This document shows positions 27,345-36,862 of a stretch of 64,000 nt of DNA, one piece after another. The notes below the pieces were generated by a model, which saw nothing but the letters and a program-made list of their open reading frames with translations, did no database searches and was not told the DNA's origin. Source of the DNA: Leptospira johnsonii (GTDB taxonomy: Bacteria > Spirochaetota > Leptospiria > Leptospirales > Leptospiraceae); contig NZ_BFAY01000005.1 of the NCBI RefSeq assembly GCF_003112675.1, positions 1-64,000 on the forward strand, written 5' to 3'. How positions within the stretch are numbered: position 1 is the first letter of the stretch; every line of letters starts with the position of its first letter. The translations under genes and the position numbers were made by a program.

Positions 27345-28199
27345 TTATACTTTCTGTTTTTTCTTGTCCAGTCTGGACTGAGCCGCTTTTAATTCCGAAT
27401 CCGTAAGTTTAATACTGAATTCTGGAAAATGCCTGAATAGAAAATATTGGAGCCAAGAATCCCAGCCTGTGTATCCGATAAATTTTGAATTCGGGATCCA
27501 TTTCAGAATTGCCTTTGCGACAGAAATGATCGAATGCACTCTATTTAATGCGGAACCCATTTCTATTTCCTTACTCAATTCAGGTTTGTCGGTATTCTCC
27601 TTTTCCAAACCTGGAGTGTCTGTAGTAGGTGGAAGAAATAATTTTACCTTCACTCCATGAAGCATCATCTCTTGGCGGAAACCTTGTGCAAAACCTACGA
27701 TCGCAAACTTACTCGCTGAATAAGCTCCGTAACCATAGATGGAAAAGAATGCCAAGGTAGAGGCTAAGAATACGATCTCTCCGCTTTTTTGTTTGGCAAA
27801 ATGGTCGCTAAATGCAAGTGCGCTGTTCACATGTCCAAAATAATTCACATCCATTAGGTTTCTGTAAACTTCGTCATCTAGGTCGGAAGCTTCTCCTGCT
27901 TTTGCAAAACCGCTGCTGCAGATCAAAAGGTCTAATCCTCCTAAGGTTTGGATTGCCTTTTTGGCTTCTTTTTCTAAAGCTTTCTTATCTGACACATCCA
28001 AAACTGCGTATCCAAAGACTGCTGTTGGAGCTCCAACAGCCTTCAATTCTTGGACTGTTTTTTCTAAGTTAGATTTTCCTCTGGCAGAAACGATTACACT
28101 TGCTCCTGCCTTCGCTAATTCGATTGCAATTCCTTTGCCTATGCCTGCGGAACCACCTGTTATAAATGCTTTTTTACCTTTGTATCTGCTGAATGACAT
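27345..28199 (-). CDS. Short-chain dehydrogenase/reductase (SDR), 3-ketodihydrosphingosine-reductase-like
   Basis: A 284-residue classical SDR. It has the NADP-binding GGSAGIGKGIA motif near the N terminus, CSSGF in place of NNAG, the catalytic Ser in FLASTLAF, and YSASK (Tyr-x-x-x-Lys). The C-terminal part with FRQEMMLHGVKVKLFLPP and TDTPGLEKEN is reminiscent of 3-ketodihydrosphingosine reductase-type SDRs, but the substrate cannot be fixed from sequence. Transcribed away from the Crp/Fnr gene and ending close to the cobalamin leader; probably monocistronic. Confidence 0.88.
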   Translation of the reverse strand: MSFSRYKGKKAFITGGSAGIGKGIAIELAKAGASVIVSARGKSNLEKTVQELKAVGAPTAVFGYAVLDVSDKKALEKEAKKAIQTLGGLDLLICSSGFAKAGEASDLDDEVYRNLMDVNYFGHVNSALAFSDHFAKQKSGEIVFLASTLAFFSIYGYGAYSASKFAIVGFAQGFRQEMMLHGVKVKLFLPPTTDTPGLEKENTDKPELSKEIEMGSALNRVHSIISVAKAILKWIPNSKFIGYTGWDSWLQYFLFRHFPEFSIKLTDSELKAAQSRLDKKKQKV

Positions 28200-28352
28200 G
28201 TTGAAAAATTCTCTTCGATGCGGGCAAGATTTCCCTTTTTAGAAAACTATTCAATCTAATTCGAAACTTTTTACGCAAAGAATTCGAGAACTTGTTCCAA
28301 AATCTTAAATTCCAGGTTTTGGTCCTAAAACAAATCTTGCCTTTTCATTCCC

Positions 28353-28976
28353 GTGATACTGAATACGGGAGAATTCAAGGCTCCAACAATGCAGGACATA
28401 CCTTTTCTGGAAAATCTAAGGAAGAAGATCCCAAGTTTAGAAAAGAATTGGGATCGTTATACTTCCATGTTAAAAGAAAGGAAAGTCCCGGCAAAAACCG
28501 TGCTCATCAAAAGAGGGGTTTATACCAAAAACATTTTCATCGTTAAAAAGGGATGCTTACGGTTAAAATTCGAAGATAAGGGCAGGGATATCACGATCGC
28601 ATTTTTTCCAGAGAACCGAGCAATCACTTCTATTCATAGTTATAGAGGAACTTACAAAGACAGTCAATTGAGTGTGGAGAGTATAGAACCGACAGAATTA
28701 TTGATCCTGAGCGGAGAAGATGCAGAGATCATATATAAGGAGAATGAAGAAGTTCGGGGTTTTTTATTGGAGTATGTTGCTGAAAGGTTTGATACGTATA
28801 TGAATTTGTTTTTGTCCAGGATCAGGGACAGTCCGGAGCAAAGGTATTTAAATTTGATCAAAGAACAACAAGACATCGCGAATCGTATTCCTCAGCATTA
28901 TATCGCTTCTTTTTTAGGGATCACCCCTGTGTCCTTAAGTAGGATCAGAAATAGGATCTGGAAGGAACAAAAATAG
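28353..28976 (+). CDS. Crp/Fnr family transcriptional regulator (short HTH type)
   Basis: A 207-residue protein. A cyclic-nucleotide-binding-like barrel (~20-140; VLIKRGVYTKNIFIVKKGCLRLKF) is followed by a dimer helix and a short HTH (HYIASFLGITPVSLSRIRNRI) that ends almost immediately, a form common in Bacteroidetes-type Crp/Fnr proteins. Effector is unknown; the barrel lacks an obvious cAMP phosphate cassette. ATG 28389 is an alternative start with an AAGG nearby. The divergent neighbour is the SDR gene. Confidence 0.86.
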   Translation: MILNTGEFKAPTMQDIPFLENLRKKIPSLEKNWDRYTSMLKERKVPAKTVLIKRGVYTKNIFIVKKGCLRLKFEDKGRDITIAFFPENRAITSIHSYRGTYKDSQLSVESIEPTELLILSGEDAEIIYKENEEVRGFLLEYVAERFDTYMNLFLSRIRDSPEQRYLNLIKEQQDIANRIPQHYIASFLGITPVSLSRIRNRIWKEQK

Positions 28977-29021
28977 ATTTTTTACAAAATCTTATAAACG
29001 GAAGAATGTTCCGGATTTATT

Positions 29022-30215
29022 CTAATCCAAAACTGGGAGGTAAACTGAAAATTTCGTACCGGACCCAAGCTCACTTTCTACCTTGATCTTTCCTTTATGA
29101 TTTTCTAAAATACCATAAACGATAGAAAGGCCTAATCCTGTTCCTTTTCCGGGTTCTTTCGTAGTGAAAAACGGATCAAATATTTTACGGATGGTTTTTC
29201 TATCTATCCCGGTTCCGCTATCCAAAATTTCAATCACCGCAGTCTTTTGGGATTGCTCCGGAGAAATAAAATCTCCTTCTTCCATTCTTAATCTTATGGA
29301 AAGTAATCCGCCGCTTGGCATGGCGTCTTTCGCATTTAAGAATAAATTCAGAAAAACCTGATGGATCTGATTATGATCCGCTTGGACCAGGATCGGATCT
29401 TGTGGAAGATCGGAAATAACTCGAATTGATTTAGGAAAGGTAGAAGCAGCTATATGGACCGCCTCTGAGAGTAGATCATTTACGATAGAAGGTTTAAGAT
29501 CCGATTCTACCTTTCTTGCCAGGGTTAAAAGTTGTTTTATTAATGAAGAACCCCTTTCCGCAGTTTTTTTTATTATTTCAGAATATTGTAAGATCTTTTC
29601 AGGGTGTTCTGCATTCTTTTGTAAGAGAGTAGTGTAGCCTAAAACGACTGTTAGAATATTATTAAAATCGTGGGCCACTCCTCCGGCAAGGGAACCGATC
29701 GATTCCATTCTTTGGGAATGTATGAGTTGTTTTTCTAATTCATGGTGTTTGGTAATATCTTGGAACTGGATCGCAAAATAATTCGGATTTCCTATTTTGT
29801 TACGTATCAAAGTCACATCGATCTGGACCCAAAGATGATGTCCGTCCTTATGGATGTATCTTTTTTTCCTTTTAAAAGTAGAAGCCGGACCTTTTAAAAA
29901 TTGGTCTCTGGATCGAATATCTTCTTCTAGATCGTCCGAATAAGTAATAGATTCGAAACTCATTCCGACCAATTCGTTTTCAGAATAACCTAAAATTTGA
30001 GAAAGCGCTGGATTTGAACTTATAAATCTTCCTTCCAAAGATACGATCGCAAATCCGTTTGGAGAATGGTAAAGTATGTTCTTGAACTGGGCCGCTTGGC
30101 AGAACCATTCATCCCATCCCATCTCCTTAGGTAAAAAATCCTTCTCCAAAAAACCGGAGGGCTGGTTTATTTTTGGAGGAATTTCATCGCAGTTTTGCAT
30201 AACCTTCTCTTCCAT
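29022..30215 (-). CDS. PAS-domain sensor histidine kinase
   Basis: A 397-residue protein with no membrane segment, so probably cytosolic. One PAS/PAC unit (~45-165; FAIVSLEGRFISSNPALSQILGY, HKDGHHLWVQIDVTL) precedes HisKA (GGVAHDFNNILTVVLGYTTLLQ, phospho-accepting His) and HATPase_c ([31 protein letters not shown]). The AHDFNN form is typical of NtrB-like PAS kinases. No response regulator is adjacent. A perfect TTAAC-N4-GTTAA dyad lies just upstream at 30250-30263. Confidence 0.9.
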   Translation of the reverse strand: MEEKVMQNCDEIPPKINQPSGFLEKDFLPKEMGWDEWFCQAAQFKNILYHSPNGFAIVSLEGRFISSNPALSQILGYSENELVGMSFESITYSDDLEEDIRSRDQFLKGPASTFKRKKRYIHKDGHHLWVQIDVTLIRNKIGNPNYFAIQFQDITKHHELEKQLIHSQRMESIGSLAGGVAHDFNNILTVVLGYTTLLQKNAEHPEKILQYSEIIKKTAERGSSLIKQLLTLARKVESDLKPSIVNDLLSEAVHIAASTFPKSIRVISDLPQDPILVQADHNQIHQVFLNLFLNAKDAMPSGGLLSIRLRMEEGDFISPEQSQKTAVIEILDSGTGIDRKTIRKIFDPFFTTKEPGKGTGLGLSIVYGILENHKGKIKVESELGSGTKFSVYLPVLD

Positions 30216-30249
30216 AATCTTTCTGACAGAGAATGAGAAGGTTTTCGTC

Positions 30250-30263
30250 TTAACTATTGTTAA
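30250..30263. promoter_or_regulatory. 14-bp dyad upstream of PAS kinase gene
   Basis: TTAAC and GTTAA flank a 4-bp spacer, a perfect inverted repeat with the geometry of Crp/Fnr-family sites. It is 35 bp upstream of the kinase start codon, and a Crp/Fnr gene lies 1.3 kb away. No binding evidence; chance occurrence in AT-rich sequence is possible. Confidence 0.3.
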
Positions 30264-30348
30264 TAAATTATGTATCCGTTTTAAAGTCCGTAAATGGATA
30301 AATCATAGTCTAACTTAATCTAGAGAATAAGTAGATCTCACACTTCTT

Positions 30349-30387
30349 TGAAAAAAGAAAGGAGAGGTCGAAAATTCGACCCCTCCT
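30349..30387 (-). terminator. Intrinsic terminator of the porin gene
   Basis: An inverted repeat at 30360-30387 (AGGAGGGGTCGAA paired with TTCGACCTCTCCT, one mismatch) is followed on the minus strand by a T-rich tract (TTCTTTTTTC). It lies 16 bp beyond the stop codon of the porin gene. Confidence 0.8.
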
Positions 30388-30402
30388 AAGGAAAGGATTG
30401 CC

Positions 30403-32190
30403 TTATAGGGAGGCGGAGACCATGAGATAAAAGAATTTAGAAGTGTCGTCGAATGTGTATCTTTTGTCTGGATCGGAAGCAAAAGGATTCGTCCTTTCGT
30501 TTCCAATCGCTTCTTTCGCCTTCACGAGGGAAAGCCCCATCCAGATAGAAACGGAATCAGTGTAATTATAGATCCAAGTGAAATCGTATTGATAGAATAA
30601 CCTTCTTCCTAATCTGGAATTCTCATAAGAGAACTTATCGTTGGAATAGTTTTCTGTGCTTGCTCCTGTATTCGGAACTCCCGAAACTTTATACCAAGCA
30701 TCTTGCAGATTTGCCTTTTGGGTATCGTAGATTGCAAACACGAACATTCCGTATTCCGTTTTGAGATTCGCTCTGATCGAATAGGATTTTATATTCTCGA
30801 AGCCAGCTATTAAGGATTGCCCATTCATAGTATTCCAGTTCGGAAAAGAACCTGCGATCTGAGGGAATAAACTCTGCCAAGTGCCGACCTTTGAATCGGA
30901 TCTATTCGGATCTCCCGATGCATAAGTGTATCCTAAGCCTAGACGGATCCAATCATTGACCTTGATCCCGGTGTCCAAAGAGAGAAATCTTGTGTCATAC
31001 TGCACCTTCTCCGTATAAATATTCTTACCGTTAGCGGCCTTTTGATCTAAGATGTCCCAATCCGCTTTTACTCTGTCCCCGGTCATTCCCGATTGCCATG
31101 CAGATTCTATGGTCCAGTCCCAAATCTTTCCGGCGGGTAAAAGGTTATTATTCGTTCTATTGGTGAATCTAAAACCTGTAGTCAATAGATCGTCTCTTTG
31201 TTTCAAACGATCATCAAAGTCGGTAGGATTCGGATTTGGGATCCATTTTTTAGAAACTCCGAACGCATATAGATCCAGATGAGCTTCCTCTCCAAACTTG
31301 ATCGTATTATAAGCACCGAAAAAGTATGCCTGATCTATTGAGCCTTTGGATCTTCCATTACTTGTGGTCAAACCGTAAGGAGCATCGTATTGATTGGATA
31401 AGATTGTCCCAAATACATGTGATCTAAACCATTGAGAATCGTGCACAAATCTGACCCCATCGAATGCAAAGCCGGTATGAAGCCAATTTAACGGACCGAC
31501 AATTTTCAGATCCCCAAATGCAAATACCTGTCTACCTACTAAAACGGAAACAGGAAGTTTATCAGTTTTTTTGAATACTATATAAGCTTCTCTAATATCA
31601 GTATTATTCCTGATGTTCGTATTATTAGATGTAGTTGGAGTCAAAGTGGTTCCGGCGCCAGTACTGAGTCCGTAAGTCCAGTTGCCGGCATTCTGAGGGG
31701 TCTGGCTTCCGCCCCAAAGTCTGCTATCCTGGAATGTAACTTTGATCGCATAATAGGGAGAAGGATCGAATAAGAACCAAAGCTGAGTGTTCTGTCCTAC
31801 AAAAGAACTATAGTCATCCGTCTTTTTGTTGAAGTCAGGATTCTCTCTGGATTCGAATCTAGGACGCACAGAAACTCCTAGTTTTAGATTATCCAACCAA
31901 AACAGATCCGATTTTTGAGTATCTTTCATCTGTTCAGGAGTGACCAGAAGAGTTCTAAGATGATCTACAGGAATATTTCCTTTCCAGGGAGAGTTGTATT
32001 TAGGTTCTTGCTTCTTAGTTTTAGGGTCAGGACTTTCCGTCTTGTTCGTATCCGAAGAAGAAGGGAGAGGGTTCTGATTTGTTTCCTTCGCATTTTTATT
32101 CGGGTCTTCTTCCGAATACACGGGAATACCAATAACGATAGTTATTAAGAGAAATAGGAAATTAAGCTTTAGTTTCGGGAACGTATACAT
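30403..32190 (-). CDS. Alginate-export-family outer-membrane beta-barrel protein
   Basis: A 595-residue protein with an N-terminal signal peptide (hydrophobic ~8-25, cleavage likely after VYS), a Ser/Thr/Lys/Pro-rich linker (~28-65), and a barrel that begins near residue 105 (LGVSVRPRFESREN). The pattern NTDIREAYIVF and VGRQVFAFGDLKIVGPLNWLHTG is typical of the alginate_exp (AlgE-like) family, which in many bacteria comprises general substrate-specific porins. There are no alginate genes nearby, so alginate is not implied as substrate. Flanked by a clear terminator. Confidence 0.86.
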   Translation of the reverse strand: MYTFPKLKLNFLFLLITIVIGIPVYSEEDPNKNAKETNQNPLPSSSDTNKTESPDPKTKKQEPKYNSPWKGNIPVDHLRTLLVTPEQMKDTQKSDLFWLDNLKLGVSVRPRFESRENPDFNKKTDDYSSFVGQNTQLWFLFDPSPYYAIKVTFQDSRLWGGSQTPQNAGNWTYGLSTGAGTTLTPTTSNNTNIRNNTDIREAYIVFKKTDKLPVSVLVGRQVFAFGDLKIVGPLNWLHTGFAFDGVRFVHDSQWFRSHVFGTILSNQYDAPYGLTTSNGRSKGSIDQAYFFGAYNTIKFGEEAHLDLYAFGVSKKWIPNPNPTDFDDRLKQRDDLLTTGFRFTNRTNNNLLPAGKIWDWTIESAWQSGMTGDRVKADWDILDQKAANGKNIYTEKVQYDTRFLSLDTGIKVNDWIRLGLGYTYASGDPNRSDSKVGTWQSLFPQIAGSFPNWNTMNGQSLIAGFENIKSYSIRANLKTEYGMFVFAIYDTQKANLQDAWYKVSGVPNTGASTENYSNDKFSYENSRLGRRLFYQYDFTWIYNYTDSVSIWMGLSLVKAKEAIGNERTNPFASDPDKRYTFDDTSKFFYLMVSASL

Positions 32191-32478
32191 TCAAGAGCAG
32201 CCCACAGTAAAAGTATCTTTCCAAACCTTATAGCAATTAGTGTGCCAATATGGGAAAAATATATGAATGTTGAATAAAATGGCGGATAGGATCGATCTGC
32301 TGAAATTTGGATCGAGTGCTCTCTTTTTAATACGATTCAAATATGAGCGTACTGTAGAATATGAGTACGTTTTCTAGGAAAATTATTTCTGTAGTATCTT
32401 CGACGGCTCCGAATAAGAATAAATACATGCTTGTTTGCACTATTTATAGAAATAATAATACATTGGCATAAAATTTGC

Positions 32479-33003
32479 TTATTGAGAAATGATGTCTATA
32501 TTCAGTTTTTTACGGAAATTGAATCCGTAATGCTCTATCAATTCCAATTCGAGTTCGTTATTGAAGCGAATAATACTCTTGGCGGTTTCTTCGAGTGAAA
32601 CTAGCAATGGACCTTTTCTTCCTTCCTGGATCTCTTTTTGTAGATTCCAGAAGTATTTGCTATATTGGAGAGCCTTCTTCTTATCCGCTTGTTTACTTTC
32701 GAAAACTCTTTTGTAGATCGAAATTAATTCGCTCGGAGTTTTTATATTTATATCTACTTTTTTTAATTCGTAAGAAAAGTCGGGATCATTTCCGTTTTCG
32801 GAGGCTAGTTTTGTTTTTGAGATCACTGAAGGGAGAAGTTTAGAAATGTCTTCATAGATTGGAAATGCGGCAAAGATCCAATTCACAAGATTTAAGCAGG
32901 AAAGTTTTGCAGGAGATCTTTTGTATTCCGCCCAGACTTCCTCTAAAAAATCCGCTTGGGAATAGAAAAAAAACAAAATTTCATGCTCGTTCTTCTCTTT
33001 CAT
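32479..33003 (-). CDS. Hypothetical protein
   Basis: A 174-residue protein with no signal peptide, no membrane segment and no motif that I recognise. It is largely helical by composition, with a Lys/Glu-rich middle (~115-145). It is flanked by long non-coding stretches on both sides and shares no operon with its neighbours. A coding role is supported by the full-length frame with a Met start and the lack of competing frames. Confidence 0.6.
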   Translation of the reverse strand: MKEKNEHEILFFFYSQADFLEEVWAEYKRSPAKLSCLNLVNWIFAAFPIYEDISKLLPSVISKTKLASENGNDPDFSYELKKVDINIKTPSELISIYKRVFESKQADKKKALQYSKYFWNLQKEIQEGRKGPLLVSLEETAKSIIRFNNELELELIEHYGFNFRKKLNIDIISQ

Positions 33004-33328
33004 TTTTTGGGTATGAGCCTGGGGGACCGTTCGTATCCAAGGAATACTTTTTCTTTATATGCAGGATAAATGCCAGATCTAAAAAAGAAAGACAATTCGT
33101 TTCTGATCACTCTGAATCCTAATTCCAGTGTGTATTCTTCATTTCTTGGTTGGATGGAGCCGGGTTGACCTTTACAATATGAGTTTGTCGAAGATACTAC
33201 ATTGCAGAAATTCTATACAAACTGCCTTGGATCTAAGGATGAAGGAGTTCCTTCCCCTGGAAAACAGATCCAGGACGCCCGTATTTGGCCTGTTTTTCAA
33301 ATAATCCAGGATCTGGCGTGATAATTGC
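33004..33328. other. Intergenic region upstream of the nitrate reductase fusion gene
   Basis: The 325-bp stretch between two divergent genes contains no convincing ORF. The only structure seen is an inverted repeat TTGCAT-N10-ATGCAA at 33325-33346, which overlaps the proposed start codon of the downstream gene. No riboswitch or clear sigma-70 promoter was recognised. Confidence 0.5.
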
Positions 33329-36300
33329 ATGAATATCGATATGCAAAACTCGGAAACCTTTCAGACAACCTGCCCGTATTGCGGGGTGGGCTGTGGCCTG
33401 AAAGTAGAAAAGTCCGGACCCCTGGATATTTCAGTGAGCGGGGATCCGGATCATCCTACAAACAGAGGGATCCTTTGTTCTAAGGGGATGAATTTGCATT
33501 ATTCCACCATGGATAGGACGGATAGACTTTTATTTCCTATGATGAGGGAAGATCGTTTTTCTCCCTTAAAAAGAACCAGTTGGGAAAAGGCTCTCGACCT
33601 GGCAGCGGAAAAATTTAAAAGTTTTATCCGAGAATTCGGACCTGATTCCGTGGGTTTTTATGTTTCGGGGCAACTTCTAACTGAAGAATACTATATTATA
33701 AATAAGTTAACTAAGGGCTTTTTAGGAACAAATAATATAGATACAAACTCCAGACTTTGTATGAGTTCTGCAGTCACAGGGTATAAGATGGCATTCGGAG
33801 AAGATGCCGTTCCTGTTGGTTATGAGGATCTGGATCTTGCGGATTGTTTTTTGGTGGCAGGTGCAAATCCAGCCTGGTGCCATCCGATCGTATTCAGAAG
33901 GATTGAGGCGAGAAAAAGGGAAAATCCGAATATTAAATTGATAGTTGTGGATCCTCGCAGGACAGAATCCTGCGAACACGCGGACATTCATCTACAGATC
34001 CATCCCGGAACGGATATATATCTATTTCATGCAATTGCAAGAATTCTAATAGAGAAGGATTGGATAGATCCTAAGTTCATCCAGGATCACACGGAAGGTT
34101 TTGAAGAATTAAGAACGAAGACTTTCGAGATTTCAGTTCCGAAGGCGGCGGAGATCTGCGGGATCTCTCCTGAATTAATTTATCAAACTGCCGAGTACAT
34201 CTCAAAATCAAAAGGTTTTATCAGCCTTTGGGCAATGGGTTTAAACCAAAGTGTGATTGGTGTAAATAAAAATTTAGCTTTGATCAATCTTTCTCTTCTT
34301 ACTGGGCAGATCGGAAAACCTGGGGCCGGGCCATTCTCCTTAACGGGTCAGTCCAACGCTATGGGCGGAAGAGAAGTCGGCGGACTTTGTAATCTTCTTC
34401 CTGCTCATAGAGATCTGGAAAATCCGGCACATCGAAAGGAAGTCGCAAAATTTTGGGGAGTGGATTCTATTTCCGAGACTCCAGGTTATAGTGCGACTGA
34501 AATTTTTGAGAAGCTTGCCTCCGGAAAAATGAAGGCTATTTGGATCATCTGTACAAATCCAGCAGTCAGTCTTCCCGATGTGAGGGCGGCAGAGTCGGGA
34601 CTTCGCTTGGCCGAGTTTGTGGTGGTTCAGGATATTTCTGCCGACTCGAGTGTGATCCCTTTTGCGGATCTTGTTTTGCCTGCTGCCGGTTGGGCAGAGA
34701 AGAAAGGGACAATGACAAGCTCCGATAGGAGTATTTCCCTTCTTCCCAAAATTTTGGAACCTCCAGGAGAGGCAAAAGCGGATTCTTGGATCATACAAGA
34801 TTTTGCGAAACGAATGGGATTTGGTTCTTCTTTCAATTATTCGGACGAAGAAGAAATTTTTCTGGAACATTGCAGATTAACAGAAGGGACCAAGATAGAT
34901 ATATTAGGTTTAGATTATGAAGAAATTCGTAAATATAGAACTGTAAGATGGCCTTATCCTCATAAGGGGCATCCTGATAGTATACGATTATTCGGAGATG
35001 GAAAATTTTATAGAAAGAGTGAAAAGGCACGGATCCACTCAGTAAGATCCGAAGACGATTCCGAAAAGCCAGATGAGGATTTTCCTTTGGTGCTTACTAC
35101 GGGCAGAATCAGGGACCAATGGCATACGATGACTCGGACAGGTAAGGTCAAAAAATTAAGAGAACATAGACCCGAACCATTTTTAGAGATCCATCCGGAC
35201 GACGCTTACAAATACGATATCAAAGATGGAATGGTAGTGACCATTTCGAGCAAGAGAGGAACTGTTCGAGCAAAAGCACTTCTGACCGAATCTATCAAAC
35301 GAGGTGTTGTCTTTTTGCCGATGCATTGGGGAAGAAAGAATGGAACCGATATATTCAGATCCAATAATCTCACAAGCTCCGCTTCAGATCCGCTTTCCAA
35401 ACAACCTGGTTTTAAAATTTCTGCGGTCCGTATTACTCCTTATAAAAAACCTAAGGAGAAAATACTAATCGTAGGTGGCGGAACCGCTGCTTACGCATTC
35501 TTAAAGCAATATAGGGATCTTGCTCCAGGTGATGATATTACTGTAATGTGCAGAGAAGAAAACCCGTTTTATAATCGGGTGCTTCTTCCTGATTATATCG
35601 GAGGGGAGAAGGAATTCGACGATCTAATGCCTCTCGATCCGGAAGAAGTTAAATCCTGGAATCTGGATCTATTTCCAAATAAATCCATTCAAATGATCTA
35701 TACGGAAGGGAAGAAGGTCCGCGATACGGAAGGAACATTATATTCTTATAATAAACTAGTGCTCGCCATGGGGAGCTCTCCTGTCTGGCCTGCAAAGGTC
35801 CCTCCTGAAATGCAGGGAGTATTCAGTTTAAGAAGTAAATCGGATGCGGATCGTATTAAGGGGTTTTTTGTCCCAAAATCCCATGCATTGATCGTGGGTG
35901 GAGGACTTTTAGGATTGGAACTTGCGGCCGCTTTAAAAGGTGTGGGCGTGCAGGTGACTGTTCTTGTCAGATCCGATCGTTTGATGTCCCAAAAGTTAGA
36001 TAAGATTGGAGCGGAAATATTAAAGGAAGAGATTTTATCTAGAGGAATAGAATTAATATTTGAATGTGAAATTTCTAAGATAGAAGGAACGGAAAGAGTT
36101 TCCAGAGTCCAGCTCACAAACGGGAATTTTATAGAACCGGATGGGATCATCTTCGCAATCGGGACCAAGCCGAATTTTGAGATCGCAGTGAAAGGCGGAT
36201 TGGATTGTAATAGCGGAGTTGTGGTGGATTCCTTTTTAAGATCAAGCGATCCTGATGTTTACTGTATAGGAGAAATTGCGGAACACAAAACCGGAACTTA

Positions 36301-36856
36301 CGGAAATATTTCCGCCGTGGATGATCAGGCGAAGGTTGCGGCTCAACATTTATTCGGTTATGCGTTTAACGAATACACAGGTTCCTTACATGCTCATATC
36401 TTGAAAATCCCCGGATTGGAATTGGCTAGCATCCGGCTCCCGGATATTCCTATGGAAATCCCTAAAGAAAAAAGGGGAGAGTTCGAGGAGATTATATTCT
36501 TAGATCGTAAAAAACGTTTTTATAAAAAATGTATTATCCGAAACGACAGATTGGTAGCCGCCATTTTGATCGGAGACAAATCTTCTTTTAGTAGAATGAA
36601 AGACTGGGTTTCTTCGGGGATAGAATTGGGAGATCGCAGGAAACATCTTCTGAACGACGGAGAGATGATGAAACCTCTCCAAGGAAGAGTGGTTTGTTCT
36701 TGCAATGGAGTGGGTGAGGGGAATATCAAAGAGGCCATCCGGGATGGAGAAAAAACCCTGGAGTCAATCGGCCGGAGAACAGGTGCCGGAACTGGATGCG
36801 GAAGCTGCCGTTTGGAAGTAAGTACGATCCTCAAGAGTATGCTAAAGGAAGCCTAA
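33329..36856 (+). CDS. Assimilatory nitrate reductase fused to NAD(P)H reductase domain (NasC-NasB type single chain)
   Basis: A 1175-residue cytosolic protein. Residues ~1-700 form a molybdopterin (bis-MGD) oxidoreductase: an N-terminal [4Fe-4S] motif (CPYCGVGCG plus GILCSKG), the likely Mo-ligating Cys at ~144 in SRLCMSSAVTGY, TGQSNAMGGREVGG, and a C-terminal MGD-binding domain (TTGRIRDQWHTMTRTG). Residues ~710-1040 are an FAD/NAD(P) disulfide-oxidoreductase-like module (LIVGGGTAAYAFL; second Rossmann LIVGGGLLGLELAAAL ~852). The end is a BFD-like [2Fe-2S] domain (CSCNGVGEG, GTGCGSC). It reduces nitrate to nitrite with NAD(P)H without a separate reductase subunit. ATG 33341 is an alternative start. 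No nitrite reductase or nitrate transporter gene lies in the window. Confidence 0.9.
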   Translation: MNIDMQNSETFQTTCPYCGVGCGLKVEKSGPLDISVSGDPDHPTNRGILCSKGMNLHYSTMDRTDRLLFPMMREDRFSPLKRTSWEKALDLAAEKFKSFIREFGPDSVGFYVSGQLLTEEYYIINKLTKGFLGTNNIDTNSRLCMSSAVTGYKMAFGEDAVPVGYEDLDLADCFLVAGANPAWCHPIVFRRIEARKRENPNIKLIVVDPRRTESCEHADIHLQIHPGTDIYLFHAIARILIEKDWIDPKFIQDHTEGFEELRTKTFEISVPKAAEICGISPELIYQTAEYISKSKGFISLWAMGLNQSVIGVNKNLALINLSLLTGQIGKPGAGPFSLTGQSNAMGGREVGGLCNLLPAHRDLENPAHRKEVAKFWGVDSISETPGYSATEIFEKLASGKMKAIWIICTNPAVSLPDVRAAESGLRLAEFVVVQDISADSSVIPFADLVLPAAGWAEKKGTMTSSDRSISLLPKILEPPGEAKADSWIIQDFAKRMGFGSSFNYSDEEEIFLEHCRLTEGTKIDILGLDYEEIRKYRTVRWPYPHKGHPDSIRLFGDGKFYRKSEKARIHSVRSEDDSEKPDEDFPLVLTTGRIRDQWHTMTRTGKVKKLREHRPEPFLEIHPDDAYKYDIKDGMVVTISSKRGTVRAKALLTESIKRGVVFLPMHWGRKNGTDIFRSNNLTSSASDPLSKQPGFKISAVRITPYKKPKEKILIVGGGTAAYAFLKQYRDLAPGDDITVMCREENPFYNRVLLPDYIGGEKEFDDLMPLDPEEVKSWNLDLFPNKSIQMIYTEGKKVRDTEGTLYSYNKLVLAMGSSPVWPAKVPPEMQGVFSLRSKSDADRIKGFFVPKSHALIVGGGLLGLELAAALKGVGVQVTVLVRSDRLMSQKLDKIGAEILKEEILSRGIELIFECEISKIEGTERVSRVQLTNGNFIEPDGIIFAIGTKPNFEIAVKGGLDCNSGVVVDSFLRSSDPDVYCIGEIAEHKTGTYGNISAVDDQAKVAAQHLFGYAFNEYTGSLHAHILKIPGLELASIRLPDIPMEIPKEKRGEFEEIIFLDRKKRFYKKCIIRNDRLVAAILIGDKSSFSRMKDWVSSGIELGDRRKHLLNDGEMMKPLQGRVVCSCNGVGEGNIKEAIRDGEKTLESIGRRTGAGTGCGSCRLEVSTILKSMLKEA

Positions 36857-36862
36857 AAGATC

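Noticed and set aside
32342..32369. Small inverted repeat CGTACT/AGTACG between the porin and the hypothetical gene
   Set aside because: Short half-sites, no T-tract and no clear link to a start codon or promoter; likely chance.
34340..34870. 176-residue minus-strand ORF inside the nitrate reductase gene
   Set aside because: It lies wholly antisense to a strongly conserved molybdoenzyme domain and has no recognisable domain; a shadow frame.
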